DNA of 58,474 nucleotides from Bigelowiella natans CCMP2755 (GCA_000320545.1 ADNK01000269.1:1-58474), one strand, 5' to 3'. Numbered from the stretch's first letter, positions 31,030-41,807 are shown. Translations and numbers: made by a program. The notes: a model not told the origin generated them from the sequence alone.

Positions 31030-33820
31030 GGTATTGCTGTCTTCGATGGAGACTGAGAAAAATTGTATCAGTTTTAGCTTTAGTTTATTCGGATTCACTT
31101 TCGCTCGAGAAGGGGAGGGAAGAAGAGAGAGGGAGAGGGGGAAGAGGGGAAACACAGATGCGTGCGTGCGCACGCACGCACGCACGCACGCACGCACACA
31201 CACAGGACCTGTGGATATTCGAAGTCTGGGTGGTGGACGGAAGTTAGGTGTGAGGAGTACCGGAAGTTATCAAAAATGTAGGTCGATGAAGCCAAAAAGA
31301 GTGAAGTCCTTCTTCTTTTCAGCTGAATCCCTCTGCTCCTGCAACAAATCGGTAATGACTCCTTCTCTTCGGAAGGGAAAGACCCCCATATGCAAGTGTT
31401 GTGGGTGTTTTTTAAGTCAGAACCCGAGATATCTCGCTAGAATCTCGAGCACAAACGAACTCCTTTCTCTCCCTGCGGCATGAACCAAATTGACAAAAAG
31501 GAGGAATTGCAAGAGATAAGCCACGCTGTGCTCCGAACCACAACGGCTGAACATCTCAGATCGGTAAAGCGCAAGCATGAGAAACTGTTTCATGGGTAAA
31601 ACGCCGTATAATTTTTGAACTACGGCATCATCTTCCCGTGTCGGCATGGAAAAATAAATCTGTTTCATCCGAACAGAACACTTGGCTCTTTGGGAAAATG
31701 AGGGGTACCAAGAGAAATCAGCACATCTACGTCAAAAAACTTGCCGATGAGAAAAAATCCAGCACAATTCACAGCTGCAACAAGGAGATTCATCGCAAAT
31801 TCATCGCAAAAACTGGCAACTTGTCATCTCAACGCGCAGAGCGGAGAAGTCACCGGTACCCCTTCTCGTTGCACCAGGCAGTGTGATCGTGGCTTCTCCT
31901 AGAAACGAAATCAGCTTTTGTCACTTCCTTCTTTCTTCTCGTTTTTGAGTTTGGTTCGCCTGTTGCACTCGGTGCGCGTGTGTTCTGCTTCACATTGCCC
32001 GTCTGTTTGAGCGCGCCCAACTTGTCAGCAGTGACCTTGTTGGAGTGTCACACGAACACGAACTTTGCTAGTTTGGACCTTGAGAGTGCTCTTGTCCTCC
32101 GATCCTTTTTCTTTTCCTTGCTTGCACTCGTTTGTCCCTGATGCTTCACTCACGAAACGTTCCAGCGTTTTGCCGTTGCCACTTTTTGAACCGCTCTGGC
32201 ACTCGGAGTCGTGCAACGTGACCACTTCACCTTTTCACTCGTCCAGTCGTTACTTGCTCGTTCGTTGGGAATCAGCTGTGGACCACATCAGCTTGAGGTG
32301 TGTCCAGCTTGTCCTCTTGTCAACAGCACCGCCAGCAGCCAGTGTGCGCAAGACACTGTCACTGTTGGAACGTCGAGCTGGTCACGAGTTGACCAACCAG
32401 TCAATCACTCGTTCCTTCACGTTCGCAATTGGACGTTTGTTGCGTTTGTTCGTTCTGAGCACGTGCCTGCTCCGTCGGTCAGTTTTTGTTTGAGGTGCGC
32501 TGGTGCATCCATCAGCCCGCTCCAGCATTGCTGTTGGCTTGCTAGCTTGGTTCCGAGTTGCATGAATGACACGCCAGCACGCCTCTTGTTGAAACGTTGA
32601 AGTGAGCACGACTTGAGTGAATGAATTGTGAATGGCAAGTGATCAATTGTGTGAGTTCTGTCGGTGGATCCTTGCATGGAGTGTGAAGTTGAACTCAACT
32701 TCCTGTTGTGACTCTGACCATCCAATTTTCAGCACGGCATTGCACGAGGCGCATGCCAGCACTGGAGCATGCCAGCATGGCGCGCGTCTCAAGTGACGTG
32801 ACAAGCGAGTGGAACAACCAAACACATCCAGACGCGTGCCAGCGTGTTGAACAAAGCCATGGCGCGCGAGTTGCAATTTCTGGACTGGTGGACCAAGCCA
32901 GAACAGGAGTGCGTGCGTGCATGCAACTCACAATGCCTGCATATCTTGCCATGGGACATGGGACACGCTGCGATTCACGATGATCGATCGGGCTGTACGT
33001 GCTAGCGTGTGCAACGTGCATCACAATGCGTTTTTGGGTTGAGCAGGTGTGTCGGTGCATTCGGATTGTCCTGGCGGTGTCATGCACACACATGCATGCA
33101 CGCACGATGCATCTGGCTAGTGTTGGGCACACATGCATGCACGGCACACAATGAACTCACGCACACACGCGCGCATGTCTAGACTTGATGAGGACACTTG
33201 ATGAGGACACCAAAGCAATGAAACAGCTGCTCGAAGGAAATGGTGATTAACAAATTACTTCGTCTCAAGACCAAACGGAATGAGAGCTTCTTGCGCAGGA
33301 AGTCCTAAACTTGTTCCCTGAATCAACGAGGCACATCACATCTCTCTAGCAAGATTTCTGTGCATGAATTGTGGTCGGCCTCACCCTCACGTTATGATTG
33401 AGGATTCATGCAAATATGGCTTTTGTTCGTTACGATATTGCGCAATGCTCTCTTGACTACCTGCATTTCAGCCGCCGATTCCAAAACAGATAACAGTTTC
33501 TGTGAAAAGTCACGAAGCAAGAAGTTACTAACATGTGTGCAGACAACCAGCTAACTGGCTGAGCCACTACCTTGGCAGGTTTTTGAGCTTGAACAAGTGG
33601 GCTTAAGACTATGGAACGGACGTCCCACTCTTCGACTATGAGCATTGCAACGGGTTCCTATTCAGCAGCACAGACTTAAATTTTATACTGAGTGGTCACA
33701 CAGGGAATAGTTTTCACCGTAGGATTGTCGTCTGCCAACAACATGAGTAGCTTTTCAGATTCTGAACCGTCTACAAACGACAACAGGATTGATGTTGGGA
33801 AAACATTGGCTGAAGTGAAA
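31030..33820. other. Long intergenic region, three composition blocks
   Basis: 31165-31204 is a (GCAC)n microsatellite just upstream of LPOR. Small frames at 31417-31668 (minus, with a hydrophobic YLLQFLLFVNLV) and 31638-31886 (plus) are unidentified. From about 31.9 to 32.7 kb lies a CACTCG/GTTGC-word block. From 32.7 to 33.2 kb lies a CATGC/GTGCAC island. 33.2-33.8 kb is ordinary AT-balanced DNA without a modelled exon. Confidence 0.5.
31165..31204. repeat. (GCAC)n microsatellite
   Basis: Roughly eight to nine GCAC units grading into CA. Confidence 0.93.
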
Positions 33821-34360
33821 TTAAATACTTTCGACTGATTTCTTAAATGCCTGCAGTAGTTGCCTTTCTTTTGTTCTGCCTGTGGCTAGAAGATAGTGGA
33901 GTCAGACACATGTGCTTGACATGCGCGTACTGCTGGGCGTGACTGTTAAAGAAAATCCATACCAAAGTCCTCGTCCATGACAACTTCCAAATACCAATTT
34001 GCAAGAGTCTAGTGGATACAATAATTGGTTTAATAAACATAAACCCAGGATGAAAGGGCTTTTAGTTTACCTGCACAGTCTCCCTTTTAATGGCATCGTC
34101 CTCAACTGAAACTGTTTGAAGACTGAACCCGTCAAACTTAGCTTTATCGATGTGCGAGGAAATGCCCGCCCGGAGAACAGGTCCACACAATATGTGACGG
34201 TTCTTTGAAATTGAATTAAATTAATCGCACATCGAACCGACAGTTTGGATTGATTAGCATCCAACCTTTAGGGTGTGCTGGGAAATAAAGTTGTGGAATC
34301 GAGGAGAGGCGCTAGCACGTTCCATGACTGTCAAAATTACAACATCACCTATAAATCCTT
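33821..34360 (-). CDS. Unknown protein, four 3-prime exons
   Basis: Four exons join in frame on the minus strand: 34360-34266, 34202-34071, 34008-33963, 33879-33821 (stop TAA). The joined C-terminus reads GFIGDVVILTVMERASASPR, FHNFISQHTLK, NRHILCGPVLRAGISSHIDK, AKFDGFSLQTVSVEDDA, IKRETVQTLANWYLEVVMDE and GGRTKERQLLQAFKKSVESI. All four phases agree, and the introns are 62 to 83 bp. No domain was recognised. 5-prime exons probably lie between 34370 and 34840. Two frames are open there: one encodes a hydrophobic helix (LFLALLVGTVAFVLTTCM), the other a Cys-rich segment (VGWNCGICVDYL). I could not choose between them. E2 is inserted just upstream. Confidence 0.55.
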
Positions 34361-34855
34361 CTACGCATAGTTCAATCACAATTTTCCCGGAATTTCAAAA
34401 GCATTCTTGCCTGGCATCTGGGTTTTGGGAACACGCACAGCCACTGCCAAGAAATCTGACATGCAGGTAGTCAACACAAATGCCACAGTTCCAACCAACA
34501 GGGCCAGAAACAACGTCCACCTTACAGAGTTAGAGTTGTACTACATGTGAGCATTACCCAAGGCATTGCATTTGATCTGAAATCACTACCGTTTGTTGTT
34601 GATGGGGATCATGACTCGATCTACGTCGGTCGGTTCGGCTGTCCGTTCTGTTCCGAAGCCCTGGAGATTCTCCCGAGTTTGGTCGACTTTTTGTGGATTG
34701 TTGACCCTGACCAAAGCCCTCACTGAAGCCAATTGACTGAAGCCAGTTCGAGGCACTGCGTTTCGCACACTGCAAGTGTCTTGCAACACTTTGGAAATGT
34801 AGTTCATCATCATTGTTCATTGACCCTGATTTTCGTGACACACGATCCTTTCAAC

Positions 34856-35181
34856 TGTAGCGCGTACCACTACGCGGGCACAAGTCACGTGCGACAACAA
34901 AGGGGTTGTCGCGGATATAGAATATAGATAACGTAGATATTAATACAGCATAGGCACGTGGGTTCCGGCGGGACTCATGGCAGCACACCGGAAGTGTGCT
35001 GCCCCACGTGCGGCGGCATTCGCGAAAGCTTCGCGAATGATTACGCAGTGCACGATTTAATAAAAATATAATCTTTAATAAAAATAAACACAACTCTTCA
35101 AAAGGAAGCAAACGTGCCTTTCCCCCCCCCTGCCTACTTGTGCACGTAGCGCCTCGGCCTGTGAACACCTTACGCGCAACA
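34856..35181 (+). repeat. 5-prime LTR of E2
   Basis: 326 bp, identical to 40246-40571. Besides TG/CA ends it carries AATAAA-like runs (about 35058-35090) suited to transcript ending, and a chain of perfect hairpins described separately. Confidence 0.95.
34861..35039 (+). other. Cluster of perfect hairpins in the LTR
   Basis: In order: cgcgta-ccac-tacgcg (34861-34876); gcgacaac-aaaggg-gttgtcgc (34891-34912); an outer stem gcacgtgg/ccacgtgc (34954-34961 with 35004-35011) enclosing gcagcacac-cggaa-gtgtgctgc (34980-35002); and cattcgcgaa-agc-ttcgcgaatg (35017-35039). All stems are perfect and are retained in the four LTR copies, apart from the weakest first one. They could act as cruciforms, protein sites or RNA structure in the R/U5 region. 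Confidence 0.75.
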
Positions 35182-35220
35182 ACCTTTGGCTTCCACACAC
35201 GGGAAACGATTTGACTAACA

Positions 35221-38200
35221 ATGTCACAGCAGCTAGAAGAACAGCAGGACTTTGGCTCGCAGGCCGTGCAAGGGCACGAGCAGAAACAGGAAAGGAAGGG
35301 CGATACGGACGCTAAGGAAGGAGGAGGAACACCTCCACAGGCACCGCCGGGACCAGCACCCGGGATTAAGAAAGCAGATGCAGCAGCAGAGGCACTGGAG
35401 AACTTCTACGAGGCGGACGACGAGGACGTGGCCGCCGAAAGCAAGAAGGTCGTAATGGCATTACGAGCCTTGCGACCCAGGGCGAGCAACTACGCCAAAC
35501 TGAAAGTATCGATAGAATACAAGTATCAGACACATGATGTTTGGGCAGCTATCATGCAGGACATCATGGATTACGAAGCAGACTTACCTCCAGAGTGGGC
35601 AGCTTTGTTTAGGAACGACGGGGGTCTGGGCGCCTCGCGGGGGACGACCCAGAGCACCGTCAAGCAGCAGCAGCCGGTACAGCGGAACACCCAGTTCATG
35701 TCTGTTAAAACAGCACCGGTTATGATAACGAAATACAACGGGAAAAGAGGTGAGGCAAGGAGGTGGTGGAAGAACGCTAGGAGTATACTCTGCGACTTTA
35801 CCCCTAACCCCACCGAAAACGACAAGCTCAAATGGCTAGCTATAATAAAGCAAGCCATGGACCTTTACGAGACAGGCAGGACCCGGATCAGGCAGCTAGA
35901 GAAAATACACACTACAGTTAGTGGGCTACGAGACGTTGAGGCGATAATGAAGGCTTTTGTAAATGAACAGGATGCTAACTCCCTACCCCAGGCTATTAGA
36001 AAATACAGAGCAATGATGCAGCATGAGAGAGAACCTGTTAGAGACTTTGCCACGCGCTTCCAGGATATGATCGACGAACTACATGATTTTAATTACAACA
36101 CAGGTGATGATCAGGCAAGGTTTGAAGAGTTCAAGTTAAAGATAAAGGAATCCACTTACGTTACGGAGAAAGGCTACACCACGATGGAGGCAGCAGTGCA
36201 GGCTATATCCCTACGCGAGCAGGAGCAGGACCGCAAGTTTACCAGCCCTAAGGTACCTGGCATAGGAAACATTAACGCTATTAAGCCGCAGCGAGACTGG
36301 TACAAGGACAGGGAAGGTAACCGACGTTGCGGATACTGCTCACGTAAAGGGAAACACACCGCTAAAGACTGCAGAGACAGGAAAGAAGGACGACCCAGGA
36401 TGACGATCAGGCAGCTCAACGAACACTACGAGAAGTTAAAGAGAAAGAAAGGCAGAGGACAAGGATATAACAACAGCAAATGGCAAGGCAGCAACAACGG
36501 GAAGAACAATAAATATAAGAACAAAAAGCAGAACAGTATCAATGCTATACAGCAGCAGATAAACGGAATATTAGATCACCTTAAGCAGGCGCCGACGAAG
36601 ACAGCAGTACCAGCAACGCAGGACCAAGACAAGCCCATGACCCTAGACGACATAAAGAACTTAGGAGTATGCAACATTAATGACGAAGACGCTAACAGGA
36701 CTATCAAAGTTGCTATGACCAAGGTTAAAGTTAAAGACAGCTACGGAGACTACAAGAAACTACCTGCCCTTTGGGATAGTGGCAGCATGCCGAAGTCCTT
36801 CATAAGCCTAAGCACAGTAAGAAGGTTAGGACTATTGGATCAAGTGACTAAGAAAGAACGTAAATATGCTCAAGCAGACGGAAGCTCTTCCATGAAGACC
36901 GTCGGTGAGCTAATGCTAAAGCTACAGATACCTGGCAGCGACGCGGAGACCCAAATCAAGACCCGAGTAGCCATGACTTTATCCATGGAACTACTCCTCG
37001 GACAGGATGCCCTAGAAAAATTAGGGGGGATCATATCATTCTACAATCACAAGATATACTTTGCTAAGTTGCCAAAGAAGTCAGGCAGGACCATCAGCCA
37101 GAACATGATACGGCTTGACGAGTGGACCTCTGAGTCAAGCGTTAATGCGTTAGAGTTTATGGACCTAGCGGACAACAAGCTACCTACACCTACCGAGCTA
37201 CGGAAGAAGAACCCCGGCAAGACCATCCGACAGATAACGGAGCTACTGGACAAGACCCCCCCAGCTGATGATTGGGATATCGACAAAGGCAAAAAGTACA
37301 TTAATAAAATATTAAACGAGAAGTACTCTGACATCACCAAGCCGACGACGAAGCCCTCCAGCAAGCTTACCCCAGTAAAGATCGAGCTAAAGAAGGGATA
37401 CGAAGAGTGCATCATCAATGACCCAGAACATAGGCGACCGGAAGCGGACTGGGAAAAGATAGAGTGGCAGATCAATGAATGGGCAAAGGAAGGGAAGATA
37501 GAGCCAAGCAACTCACCATGGAACGTGAGACATGTGCTAGCTAAGAAACCTACTTACCCTTTCTTCCGCCTGGCGCACAACTTCATCCGCCACAACCGAG
37601 TAATAAAGAGGATCCAGACACCTACACCAAGGATAGATGACGTTATTGAACACGTCATAGGATACAAATACTACTCTTCCCTAGATAAAAATGAATCATA
37701 CATGCAGACACCCATCCACAAAACCTCCCGCCCCATTACCGCGTTCTCCAGCAGGCACAGGAAGTGGCACTTCGTCGTATTCCCTTACGGCCTAAGCATA
37801 TCAGGGGATGCGTTCAGTAGTCAGAACTACAGGGCATACACACATGATGGGATGGCGTCTGTGTTGTGGGTGTTTGTGTTTGTGTATGTGGATGATGACA
37901 TAATATGTACCAACACAGTCGTCGCTCAGATCTTCCTCCTGGAAAATATATTTATTAGGTTTGCACACTTCGGTTTTACTATTAGACTGCAGAAGTGTAC
38001 ATTCCTAGCTACAAGAATCAAGTGGTGTGGATATTACCTGGAGCAAGGCCGCATCACCCCAAACCCCGAGAAAGTAGCAGCACTACAGCAAGCCCCTAAA
38101 CCTAAGAATGCAAAGGAGTTAAAGTCATTCTTGCAGACTGCAGCTTGGATACTACGTAGGTTCTCCCCTACCTACGCTAGGACTGCAGCTGCTTTTACTA

Positions 38201-40194
38201 CTGCTTACCGGAAGGAGAACTCTGTAGGCCTCAGCTTCGCTAAGGTGTGGGCCAAGGCTGGCCTTGATGCCCACTTCGATAACCTAATAAAGTTATGCAG
38301 CAACACCCTATTGAATGCTAAGCTAGACACTACTAGACCAGCTACCCTATGGACAGACTGGTCTAAGCTAGGTATGGCTGCTGTACTTACCCAAGACCAG
38401 CAGATCATACGGGTGTGGGGCAGGGCCTGCACAGCAGCTGAGGCCAAGTACAGCCCTACAAAAGGAGAGTATAAAGCCATGACTGAGGCGCAGAGGAAAC
38501 TAAGATACTACCTGCTGTCGGTGCCCAGCTTCACCTTAATGACTGACCACAAGCCCCTCCTAGGCATCGACCGCAAGCTCGAAGCGCCTAACGATGAGTA
38601 TGCAGCTATGAGGGCGGACACGGAAGAGTTTAGGGACAAGAGGACAGTGGTCTACGCACCAGGAGACAAGCAGCTTGCTGACTATTTCAGCAGGCTGTTC
38701 GAAAAGAAAGTCCCTACCCAGGTCACCCCTATGGTTAACGCGATTACCTTCGAGGACGGCGACTTCCTGCCTGAGCCAGAGGAGCTCCAGCACCTTCAAG
38801 AACACCTGGATAAATACAAACACAAGCATGAGGTACTTAGTGATAGGATATATGTATACACTAATAATGTTAGGCGTACCTACGTGCCACGGCGGACCAG
38901 GGGAGCCCTTCTCTTTACCGCCCATGGACCTGCACACGTAGGAGAAAACCATATCACTGCTCTACTCTACCATTACTACTGGCCCTACAAGCTAAAAGAG
39001 ATAAGGACATACCTGCGTGGCTGCAGGTGCTCCAGCTTGAAGGCGGCAGGCGTCGCCACCAAGGAGTCCAGCAAGAGCCGTGCATCTAAGAAAATCAAAG
39101 CAAGGAACTTCTTAGATATCGTGCAAATTGATGTTTATAAGTACGATGGCTATCACTACCTTACCTTCGTTGATGTGGCCACTGGAAAGTGCTGGGTTAA
39201 AAAGATTATCAAGGTCAACGTTGCTAAGAAGAACAAAGGCTTATATAAGCAGAGGCTTACTAACTGCTACCGTACCTGGGAGTCTGAGCTCCAGGCTATC
39301 CCTGATGAAGTTAGCATAAACAAGATACCAAAGAAGTTACATGTGGATAATGAGACCTCTCTTCTACAGCTACCACACCCTAATATTGATGCCTCACCTG
39401 TATACTATGCCCAGTCCAACTCCAAGGTAGAGCGACTCCACCGCACCTTGGCCAACCTAAGCAGGATAAATAGCACCACACCAGACAAGATACAAGGGTT
39501 AGTAAACGACACCTTCACGTCTGGGGGAGGTATCAAGGATAAGGAGAGGGAAGAAGGCGACGACAACGACGACGATACCGAGAGCGAAGACGAGAAGGTC
39601 CCGTACGATGGCCGAGTTCTAAAGGAAGGACAGTATGTTAGGGCCAAGGTAAATCTGAGATCGAGAAATAAACAAGACCCCTTCTGGGGTGGCGTTGCAA
39701 AGGTTACCGAGAGGAAGGGGAGGAAGCAGTACTACATCTATGATGGGAACAGGGTCACCTTGCGCCACATCAGTCACCTAAAGAATTATGATATCGGTGA
39801 GAAGCTCCTAGAGGATGTTAAAGTAAACCCTACTGTGTGGGAGCGAGCAATGCCTTGTTTAGGACCCCGACCTAAGTTCGATGTGGAATATGGAAACAAT
39901 AAGGTCAGGGTGAACGACGATTGGCGCATGAAGATTGTCTATCTAGGCTACCCTGGATTACGAAATATGGAGAGGGTAGCTATGAAAATAAAGGACGGAA
40001 AATATCAGCTACTCTACCTAGCTGTTCCCGACTTACCCTTTGAGCACTGGTATAAGGTCCTGGGGGACCTTGATGCAGAGGGCTGGTATGGACACGAACC
40101 TAAGGACGAAGGTGAGTTCTGGGTAAGCGACAAAGGAGATAAGGTTAGAGAGGAATCTATTACCTGGTGGTTGGTGAAGTTCCGAAAGCGATGA
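35221..40194 (+). CDS. Gag-pol polyprotein, single frame
   Basis: 1657 codons from the ATG 40 bp after the left LTR to the stop 51 bp before the right LTR. Domains in order: gag (1 to about 360, acidic and Gln-rich N-terminus); zinc knuckle C-x2-C-x4-H-x4-C (CGYCSRKGKHTAKDC, about 369-383); aspartic protease with DSG (ALWDSGS, about 517); reverse transcriptase with FPYGLSISGDAF and YVDDD (about 888); RNase H with LWTDWS (about 1043) and DHKPLL; an H-x3-H-x28-C-x-C zinc finger (about 1234-1267); and an integrase core with D in IVQIDV (about 1303), D1376 and E1404. A Glu/Asp-rich linker follows, then a C-terminal domain. RT-RNase H before integrase marks Ty3/gypsy. The D-E spacing of 27 residues is shorter than the usual 35. 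Confidence 0.95.
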   Translation: MSQQLEEQQDFGSQAVQGHEQKQERKGDTDAKEGGGTPPQAPPGPAPGIKKADAAAEALENFYEADDEDVAAESKKVVMALRALRPRASNYAKLKVSIEYKYQTHDVWAAIMQDIMDYEADLPPEWAALFRNDGGLGASRGTTQSTVKQQQPVQRNTQFMSVKTAPVMITKYNGKRGEARRWWKNARSILCDFTPNPTENDKLKWLAIIKQAMDLYETGRTRIRQLEKIHTTVSGLRDVEAIMKAFVNEQDANSLPQAIRKYRAMMQHEREPVRDFATRFQDMIDELHDFNYNTGDDQARFEEFKLKIKESTYVTEKGYTTMEAAVQAISLREQEQDRKFTSPKVPGIGNINAIKPQRDWYKDREGNRRCGYCSRKGKHTAKDCRDRKEGRPRMTIRQLNEHYEKLKRKKGRGQGYNNSKWQGSNNGKNNKYKNKKQNSINAIQQQINGILDHLKQAPTKTAVPATQDQDKPMTLDDIKNLGVCNINDEDANRTIKVAMTKVKVKDSYGDYKKLPALWDSGSMPKSFISLSTVRRLGLLDQVTKKERKYAQADGSSSMKTVGELMLKLQIPGSDAETQIKTRVAMTLSMELLLGQDALEKLGGIISFYNHKIYFAKLPKKSGRTISQNMIRLDEWTSESSVNALEFMDLADNKLPTPTELRKKNPGKTIRQITELLDKTPPADDWDIDKGKKYINKILNEKYSDITKPTTKPSSKLTPVKIELKKGYEECIINDPEHRRPEADWEKIEWQINEWAKEGKIEPSNSPWNVRHVLAKKPTYPFFRLAHNFIRHNRVIKRIQTPTPRIDDVIEHVIGYKYYSSLDKNESYMQTPIHKTSRPITAFSSRHRKWHFVVFPYGLSISGDAFSSQNYRAYTHDGMASVLWVFVFVYVDDDIICTNTVVAQIFLLENIFIRFAHFGFTIRLQKCTFLATRIKWCGYYLEQGRITPNPEKVAALQQAPKPKNAKELKSFLQTAAWILRRFSPTYARTAAAFTTAYRKENSVGLSFAKVWAKAGLDAHFDNLIKLCSNTLLNAKLDTTRPATLWTDWSKLGMAAVLTQDQQIIRVWGRACTAAEAKYSPTKGEYKAMTEAQRKLRYYLLSVPSFTLMTDHKPLLGIDRKLEAPNDEYAAMRADTEEFRDKRTVVYAPGDKQLADYFSRLFEKKVPTQVTPMVNAITFEDGDFLPEPEELQHLQEHLDKYKHKHEVLSDRIYVYTNNVRRTYVPRRTRGALLFTAHGPAHVGENHITALLYHYYWPYKLKEIRTYLRGCRCSSLKAAGVATKESSKSRASKKIKARNFLDIVQIDVYKYDGYHYLTFVDVATGKCWVKKIIKVNVAKKNKGLYKQRLTNCYRTWESELQAIPDEVSINKIPKKLHVDNETSLLQLPHPNIDASPVYYAQSNSKVERLHRTLANLSRINSTTPDKIQGLVNDTFTSGGGIKDKEREEGDDNDDDTESEDEKVPYDGRVLKEGQYVRAKVNLRSRNKQDPFWGGVAKVTERKGRKQYYIYDGNRVTLRHISHLKNYDIGEKLLEDVKVNPTVWERAMPCLGPRPKFDVEYGNNKVRVNDDWRMKIVYLGYPGLRNMERVAMKIKDGKYQLLYLAVPDLPFEHWYKVLGDLDAEGWYGHEPKDEGEFWVSDKGDKVREESITWWLVKFRKR

Positions 40195-40245
40195 AGGTCT
40201 AAGGGAATAAGGAAGGAAGGAAGGAGCAACGTGACTTGGGGGAGG

Positions 40246-40571
40246 TGTAGCGCGTACCACTACGCGGGCACAAGTCACGTGCGACAACAAAGGGGTTGTC
40301 GCGGATATAGAATATAGATAACGTAGATATTAATACAGCATAGGCACGTGGGTTCCGGCGGGACTCATGGCAGCACACCGGAAGTGTGCTGCCCCACGTG
40401 CGGCGGCATTCGCGAAAGCTTCGCGAATGATTACGCAGTGCACGATTTAATAAAAATATAATCTTTAATAAAAATAAACACAACTCTTCAAAAGGAAGCA
40501 AACGTGCCTTTCCCCCCCCCTGCCTACTTGTGCACGTAGCGCCTCGGCCTGTGAACACCTTACGCGCAACA
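40246..40571 (+). repeat. 3-prime LTR of E2
   Basis: 326 bp, identical to the left LTR. It is preceded by the polypurine tract and followed by the CAAC duplication. Confidence 0.95.
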
Positions 40572-41768
40572 CAACCGCTTCTGCTGCATGCTGAATCACT
40601 TCATTCGTTCATTCATTCATGGTTCAATTGGAGGTGTCACTGATTGAGGAGGACATGGATGAGTCAGCATGTCTCATGATCCTTTCAATGGCTCCAATGT
40701 GAACACTTCTTCCTTTCTTGTGACATTCTTTCTTTCTTTCTTTCTTTCTTGGGCAGTTGACTGTCTGAGGAGACTGAGGAGGGCGTGGATGAGTCATGAA
40801 ATCGATGATCCTTTCAGATCCACCAGTCTCGCTGGGCTGCATCGCCACAGCTGTGCTGGTGTGGCGCGCACGTGCATGTGCTGGTGTGGTTGTTCCACGC
40901 AGTTTCCTCGGACGCGTTTGCAATGCACGGTGTGGCACACGCAAGTCGATCCGGGCAGCAAGTGCAATGATCTGCCATGCATTGGATGCATTGCAGCAGC
41001 TGCATGACAGCGATTGTGCCATTCACGTGCCAACACGATGCATGCATCGAAGCCATGCTGGCATGCTGCATGGTGGCACGTGCTTCATTCGCTGCTCGTC
41101 GAAGCCACACTCTGTGGTGGCATGTGCTTTCACTCGTCGTGAATGTTGCCGCGACGCTTGAGCGCACGATGCCGCGGCACAGCTAGTTTTGGACGCGCAC
41201 ACCCATGCGCTCGCTCGCACATTGCTAGATTACTAGATTGCCTGACGCGCAAAACATCAAACGGTGCGTCGTGCATGCTAGCATGTGTGCTTGCGTGCAT
41301 GCGCGACAGCAGTGGTCTCACGTTTCACGCTCGTGCACGCACGCTCTCGTCTTGTCTGCAGCAGCGTTCACAATGCATGCTTTGCAAACTTCTAGATTTG
41401 TGCATGTAGAGATGCTAACACTATAACACACGTACATTGTCAGTCATCGCATGCACACGCGGAGCACACTAGCTCGTCATGCCATGCACAATGCTAATCC
41501 GAAGTGACGTTGCATGTGAGCTACACTAGCTGTGCGTGCATGTACGTGTAGTAGCACATATACATTGCGCATACTACGTTGTACGCCTGTCTAGCTGTGT
41601 CTACGCACTAGCGATGGCGGGTGTTCTGGTAGCTGGGGTCCGCATGCATGTGTGCGTGAAGGCGATCCGCAGGTGCGATGATAATAGACAGCTACATGCT
41701 GCGTGCGCTAGTCGTACGTCTAAATATGCTGGCAGCGAAACCCTAATGATAATAGAAATAGTAATATG

Positions 41769-41799
41769 ATATTATAGGGACTTTAAGTCCCTATAATAT
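41769..41799. repeat. Perfect 15-bp stem hairpin
   Basis: atattatagggactt, one base, then its exact reverse complement aagtccctataatat. The centre resembles the TATAGnGAC hairpins at 17323 and 17423. Confidence 0.85.
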
Positions 41800-41807
41800 A
41801 CACCTAT

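Larger units (their letters stand above)
34856..40571 (+). mobile_element. Ty3/gypsy-type LTR retrotransposon, copy E2 (intact)
   Basis: A 5716-bp element with two 326-bp LTRs that appear identical base for base, one open gag-pol frame, a polypurine tract gggggagg (40238-40245) directly before the 3-prime LTR, and a 4-bp direct duplication CAAC at 34852-34855 and 40572-40575. The LTRs begin TG and end CA. These features point to a recent insertion that may still be competent. The tRNA primer site is not obvious: after the left LTR the sequence is acctttggcttcc, and a TGG occurs four bases in. The element is in inverted orientation to E1. Confidence 0.96.

Noticed and set aside
34343-34361. 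A 19-bp intron (gtgattg...gcgtag)
   Set aside because: Removing it gives an early stop. A 19-bp intron would recall nucleomorph introns, but nothing else here supports a nucleomorph origin.
566-40571. Inversion of the 28.6-kb segment by recombination between E1 and E2
   Set aside because: If this had happened, target duplications would be swapped between the elements. E2 still has matching CAAC on both sides, so the present orientation of E2 is original.
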